A DNA stretch of 9,501 nucleotides. Source: Mycobacterium sp. (GTDB taxonomy: Bacteria > Actinomycetota > Actinomycetes > Mycobacteriales > Mycobacteriaceae). Below the pieces are notes generated by a model. That model was not told the origin of the DNA, made no database searches, and was given only the letters and a program-made list of their open reading frames with translations. The position numbers and the translations under genes were made by a program. The stretch covers positions 1-9,501 of the forward strand of contig JAHFVB010000151.1 in NCBI GenBank assembly GCA_023264755.1. The letters are read 5' to 3'. Positions 7,101-9,501 of this stretch are shown piece after piece; position 1 is the stretch's first letter, and every line of letters starts with the position of its first letter.

Positions 7101-8381
7101 TGGACCGCACCGCAGCGGGTTACCCAGTACCGCTCGGCGGCCAACCTCGAGCTACGACTGCCCAAACCGACCGAGGTGGCCGCGCTGCGGTTGACGCCGA
7201 GTGCGACCGAGTTACCCGCCCACCCGACGCTGGTGGCGATCGACCTCGGCGACGGTCCCCAGGTCAGACGACTGGACCCGGACGGGGCGCACACCGTCAC
7301 GCTGAAGCCACGGATCACCGACGTGGTGAAGTTGTCGATCCTGGACTGGCAAGACGTGATCGACCGCACCGCACTGGGTTTCGATCAAGTCAAACCACCG
7401 GGGCTGGCCGAGGTGAGCGCACTGGACCCGCAGGGTCGACCCATCGCGGCCGCCGACGCGGCAGGCAACCGAACCCGGCCGATCACGCTGCCCTGCGGGC
7501 GCGGCCCGATCCTCGCCGTCGCCGGACAATTCGTGCAAACCTCGGTCGACACCACCGTCGGCGCCCTGCTGGACGGCCAGCCCATCGCCGCGCACCCCTG
7601 CCTGACCGCCCCGCTGCGGCTACCGGCGGGCCAGCAGGAGCTGCTGATCAGCCCCGGCGCCGCCTTCGTCGTCGACGGGGTCCAGCTGGCCGGCCCGTTG
7701 ATCGACCAAATTCACAGCGCTCCAACCACTCCGGTCAAACGCGAGCGCTGGAGCTCGGCCGATCGACAGGTCGACGTGCCCGGCTCGAGCGCGGCGCGCG
7801 TGCTGGTGGTGCCCGAGAGCATCAACCCGGGCTGGACGGCACATCTGTCCGACGGCACCGCCTTGACTCCGGTCACGGTCAACGGCTGGCAACAGGGCTG
7901 GGTGGTGCCCGCCAACGCAGCGGGCCCGATCACGTTGACGTTCGCGTCCAACACCCCCTACCGCATCGGGCTGTTCGGCGGGCTGGCTCTGCTGCCAGTG
8001 CTCGTGCTGTTGGCGTTCTGGCCGGTGCGCAGGCCGTCACCGCACGCGGCACCCGCGCGAACCTGGCAGCCGACCCCCGTCGTCGCCGCAGTGGCCGTCG
8101 TGGCAATGGGTTTCGCCGTTTCCGGGGTGGTGGGGGCGGCGGTCGTCGGCGCCGCACTCTGGGCTCGACATGCGTTGCGTGCTCACCCCGGGTGGTCCGA
8201 TCGGCTGACCACCGGAGCGGCCGCCGGCGGGCTGATCCTGGCCGGCGCGGCATTGAGCCGGTATCCGTGGCGGTCGGTGGACGGGTACGTCGGCCACGAC
8301 TGGGGCGTCCAGCTGCTGGCGTTGACCTCGGTGGCCGTGCTGGCCGTGTCGCTGGTGCCGGAGCGGCCAGCACCGAACTGA
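4161..8381 (+). CDS. aftD: Arabinofuranosyltransferase AftD (GT-C fold, DUF3367)
   Basis: The product has 1406 residues, against about 1400 for M. tuberculosis AftD (Rv0236c), an essential membrane enzyme that adds arabinofuranose from decaprenylphosphoryl-arabinose to the arabinan of arabinogalactan and lipoarabinomannan. The N-terminal part (about 1-425) is a multi-helix GT-C core. Its first external loop carries SPDTKLDL, with Asp34 and Asp38 as candidate catalytic acids, followed by NLWNSDLPFGQTQNQAYGYLFPHG-type sequence typical of the family. A long external region (about 430-1265) contains two discoidin-like carbohydrate-binding modules, seen as AAIDGDTSTSW with GQWLQVDFDHP (from about 745) and YAASDGDPRTSW with LELRLPKPTEVAALRLTPSA (from about 970). 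Four C-terminal membrane helices follow (about 1268-1288, 1307-1335, 1350-1367, 1381-1400). The GTG at 4161 is 10 nt after the DUF2613 stop and lacks a clear ribosome site, so coupled translation is likely. A second in-frame GTG lies at 4170. Confidence 0.96.
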   Translation: MTPVDGLSRRWLWLVAAAALTLTFAQAPGRISPDTKLDLTANPLRFLARAANLWNSDLPFGQTQNQAYGYLFPHGAFFLTGDLLGLPGWVTQRLWWALLLVVGCWGLLRLAETLGIGTTSSRVVAAVAFALSPRVLTTLGAISSETLPMMLAPWVLIPVIQALRGTSTSSIRMLAARSALAVALMGAVNAVATLTGCLAAIVWWAAHRPNKLWWRFTGWWAVCAVLAVLWWVVALVMLGRVSPPFLDFIESSGVTTQWLSLTEVLRGTYSWTPFVAPTATAGSSLVTTSVAVLATTLVAAGGIAGLTLRSMPARRLLIAMLLLGVTSLAIGYSGGLGSPIAHQVQAFLDASGTPLRNVHKLEPLLRMPLALGLAHLLSRVPLPGSVPRPVWVSALAHPERDKRVAVGIVVLVALGSATSLAWSGRLTPTGAFTAIPQYWHQAADWLDEHNQVPGQPGASGRVLVAPGAPFATQTWGNSHDEPLQVLGGSPWGVRDSIPLTPPQTIRALDSVQRLFAAGRPSAGLADTLARQGISYVVLRNDLDPDASRSARPLLVHRAIDGSPGLTKVAQFGEPIGPGTLQGFIADSGLRPRYPAVEIYRVESAGATPNPGQPYLTDANAMARVDGGPEALLRLDERRRLLGQPPLGPMLLTADAQRAGLPVPVVTVTDTPLARETDYGRVDDHLSAIRAPDDTRHTFNRVLDYPEPGAPLVYGQWPGGRITTSSSAADSTALPNVSTAAGPAAAIDGDTSTSWVSNALQSAVGQWLQVDFDHPITNATITLTPSATAVGAQVRRVEVSTVNGTRTLRFDEPGTPLTVRLPRGETPWVRFTATATDDGSPGVQFGITDFTVTQYDASGFAQPVSLRHTVTVPGPPAGSAVAQWDLGAELLGRPGCADGPDAVRCAATMAMSPEEPVNLSRTLTVPEAMSVTPTVWVRARQGPNLADLIAPPGTARALGDADLIDVLGSAYAASDGDPRTSWTAPQRVTQYRSAANLELRLPKPTEVAALRLTPSATELPAHPTLVAIDLGDGPQVRRLDPDGAHTVTLKPRITDVVKLSILDWQDVIDRTALGFDQVKPPGLAEVSALDPQGRPIAAADAAGNRTRPITLPCGRGPILAVAGQFVQTSVDTTVGALLDGQPIAAHPCLTAPLRLPAGQQELLISPGAAFVVDGVQLAGPLIDQIHSAPTTPVKRERWSSADRQVDVPGSSAARVLVVPESINPGWTAHLSDGTALTPVTVNGWQQGWVVPANAAGPITLTFASNTPYRIGLFGGLALLPVLVLLAFWPVRRPSPHAAPARTWQPTPVVAAVAVVAMGFAVSGVVGAAVVGAALWARHALRAHPGWSDRLTTGAAAGGLILAGAALSRYPWRSVDGYVGHDWGVQLLALTSVAVLAVSLVPERPAPN

Positions 8382-8415
8382 GGCAAAACGGCCCCGCCGC
8401 AGGCTAATCCGCCCG

Positions 8416-8421
8416 TACCAT
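8416..8421 (+). promoter_or_regulatory. Candidate -10 element (TACCAT) for a leaderless php transcript
   Basis: TACCAT fits TANNNT and ends 7 nt before the php ATG at 8429, so transcription would start at the A of the ATG or 1 nt before it. The 47-nt gap after aftD has no good Shine-Dalgarno sequence next to the start and no obvious terminator hairpin. Readthrough from aftD therefore remains an additional possibility. Confidence 0.5.
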
Positions 8422-8428
8422 CGGATCA

Positions 8429-9409
8429 ATGAGCATGACGGTGAACACGGCCGCGGGCGCCATCGACGTGACCGACCTGGGCGTGACACTCATGCACGAG
8501 CATGTGTTCATCATGACGACGGAGGTCGCGCAGAACTACCCGGAGTCCTGGGGCGACGGCGCCAAACGCGAAGCCGACGCCATCACCCGGCTCAACGAGT
8601 TGAAGGCCCGCGGCGTCGACACCATCGTCGACCTCACCGTCGTCGGGCTCGGCCGCTACATTCCGCGCATCGCCCGCATCGCCGCGGCCACCGAGCTCAA
8701 CATCGTCGTCGCCACCGGGCTGTACACGTTCAACGACGTACCGATGTACTTCCACTACCGCGGGCCCGGCACCGCGCTCGGCGGCGTCGAGCCCATGACC
8801 GAGATGTTCGTCCGCGACATCGAGCGCGGCATCGCCGACACCGGCGTGAAGGCCGCCGTCCTGAAGTGCGCCACCGACGAACCCGGCGTCACACCAGGGG
8901 TGGACCGGGTGCTGCGGGCCGTCGCGCAGGCCCACCGGCAGACCGGAGTGCCGATCTCCACGCACACCCACGCCGAGTCCAAGCGCGGCCTCGACCAGCA
9001 GCGCATCTTCGCGCAAGAGGGGGTCGACCCGACCCGGGTCGTCATCGGCCACAGCGGCGACACCACCGACATCGCCTACCTCGAAGAGCTCATCGCGACG
9101 GGGTCCTACCTCGGGATGGACCGCTTCGGGGTCGACTCGTTCCTCGGCTTCGAGGACCGCGTCGACACCGTCGCGAGGATGTGCGAGCGGGGCCACGCCG
9201 AGAAGATGGTGCTGTCCCACGACGCCGCCTGCTACTTCGATGCGCTACCCGAGGCGACCCTGCCCGTCGCGCTGCCCAACTGGCACTACCAGCACATCCA
9301 CGACGACGTCATCCCGGCCCTGAAGCAACGGGGCGTGACCGACGCCCAACTGACCACGATGCTGGTGGACAACCCCCGCACCATCTTCTCGACGAGAGGC
9401 GGCTATTGA
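8429..9409 (+). CDS. php: Phosphotriesterase-like lactonase (PPH/Php, Rv0230c-like)
   Basis: The product has 326 residues, the length of M. tuberculosis PPH (Rv0230c). It belongs to the amidohydrolase superfamily, TIM-barrel enzymes with two metal ions. All expected ligands are visible: His23 and His25 in LMHEHVF, bridging Lys146 in VLKCATD, His179 in STHTHA, His208 in VIGHSGD and Asp265 in LSHDAACYF. Tyr99 in ATGLYT matches the tyrosine that marks the lactonase branch (PLLs) over true phosphotriesterases. The main activity is therefore expected to be hydrolysis of lactones, including acyl-homoserine lactones, with only side activity on organophosphates; the physiological substrate is unknown. 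It has no signal peptide and should be cytoplasmic. The ATG at 8429 is chosen for family length and a -10 element just upstream. An acyl-CoA ligase frame starts 1 nt after its stop. Confidence 0.93.
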   Translation: MSMTVNTAAGAIDVTDLGVTLMHEHVFIMTTEVAQNYPESWGDGAKREADAITRLNELKARGVDTIVDLTVVGLGRYIPRIARIAAATELNIVVATGLYTFNDVPMYFHYRGPGTALGGVEPMTEMFVRDIERGIADTGVKAAVLKCATDEPGVTPGVDRVLRAVAQAHRQTGVPISTHTHAESKRGLDQQRIFAQEGVDPTRVVIGHSGDTTDIAYLEELIATGSYLGMDRFGVDSFLGFEDRVDTVARMCERGHAEKMVLSHDAACYFDALPEATLPVALPNWHYQHIHDDVIPALKQRGVTDAQLTTMLVDNPRTIFSTRGGY

Positions 9410-9410
9410 C

Positions 9411-9501
9411 GTGGTCGCCGGCGTCGCACCGATCAGCACCCAACTCTGCGCGCTCGCGGCGGCCGAGCCAGACGCACCGGCACTGACCTGCCGGGGCCGC
9501 A
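9411..9501 (+). CDS. Probable acyl-CoA ligase (AMP-forming), N-terminal fragment running off the window
   Basis: A GTG at 9411 lies 1 nt after the php stop, with GAGAGG at 9394-9399 as a plausible ribosome site. The frame stays open for 30 codons to the window edge, reading GVAPISTQLCALAAAEPDAP and then ALTCRGR. This pattern, a short helix with xxLxxLAAxxPDAPALxxxGR, is the usual opening of AMP-forming acyl-CoA synthetases (FadD type). The adenylation motifs lie beyond the window, so substrate and exact family member cannot be given. The tight spacing suggests an operon with php; a joint role, such as opening a lactone to a hydroxy acid and then activating it to a CoA thioester, is speculation. 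Confidence 0.68.
   Translation, partial: MVAGVAPISTQLCALAAAEPDAPALTCRGR

Noticed and set aside
6305..8407. 700-codon open frame inside aftD in another plus-strand frame
   Set aside because: The translation is dominated by Arg, Gly, Pro and Ala with no domain signal, typical of frame shadows in GC-rich DNA. The aftD frame over the same bases carries recognisable carbohydrate-binding modules and membrane helices.
1..9501. CRISPR arrays, tRNA or rRNA genes, insertion sequences, phage genes
   Set aside because: No regular repeats, cloverleaf-like segments, transposase motifs or terminal inverted repeats were seen, and nearly all bases belong to the listed genes.

Overview
This is a GC-rich window with the gene order of a mycobacterial chromosome. 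It corresponds to the Rv0242c-Rv0236c neighbourhood of Mycobacterium tuberculosis in mirrored orientation, followed by a php (Rv0230c) homologue. Six products recognisable as mycobacterial (FabG4, HtdX, a Rv0238-type TetR, LpqI, a DUF2613 microprotein and AftD) occur in the same relative order. No vapBC24 toxin-antitoxin pair (Rv0239-Rv0240 in M. tuberculosis) lies between htdX and the TetR gene, and php sits directly behind aftD. This suggests a non-tuberculous mycobacterium or close relative. The species cannot be named from the sequence.

Layout: (1) 1-1101, plus strand: the 3' end of fabG4, then htdX 3 nt later. These are a ketoacyl reductase and a dehydratase of fatty-acyl thioester metabolism, probably co-transcribed. 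(2) 1114-1157: a long, nearly perfect hairpin between convergent genes, a likely bidirectional terminator. (3) 3879-1166, minus strand: a 674-codon gene followed by a TetR-family regulator. (4) 3880-3976: a divergent intergenic region. (5) 3977-8381, plus strand: a 57-codon DUF2613 membrane microprotein and the large arabinofuranosyltransferase gene aftD. (6) 8429-9501, plus strand: a phosphotriesterase-like lactonase (php) and, 1 nt after its stop, the start of a probable acyl-CoA ligase running off the window.

The outstanding feature is the 674-codon gene at the lpqI locus. In M. tuberculosis LpqI is a lipoprotein of roughly 390 residues, a family GH3 beta-N-acetylglucosaminidase used in peptidoglycan recycling. 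Here the lipoprotein signal is absent. The GH3 domain, with its catalytic residues intact, is instead fused behind a PknB-like kinase fold, a basic juxtamembrane stretch, one transmembrane helix and a Pro/Ala linker. The kinase part has lost the VAIK lysine, the alpha-C glutamate, the HRD arginine, the Mg-binding asparagine, the DFG glycine and the APE segment, so it should be a pseudokinase. The predicted protein has a cytoplasmic sensor or scaffold joined to an extracytoplasmic wall-recycling enzyme. The nearest known analogy is MviN/MurJ, the mycobacterial lipid II flippase with a cytoplasmic pseudokinase.

Two plus-strand genes, the DUF2613 gene and php, have a TANNNT -10 element placed so that transcription should begin at or within a base of the start codon. 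Both are candidate leaderless mRNAs. Overall the window mixes acyl-chain enzymes with cell-envelope construction (AftD) and recycling (LpqI) genes.
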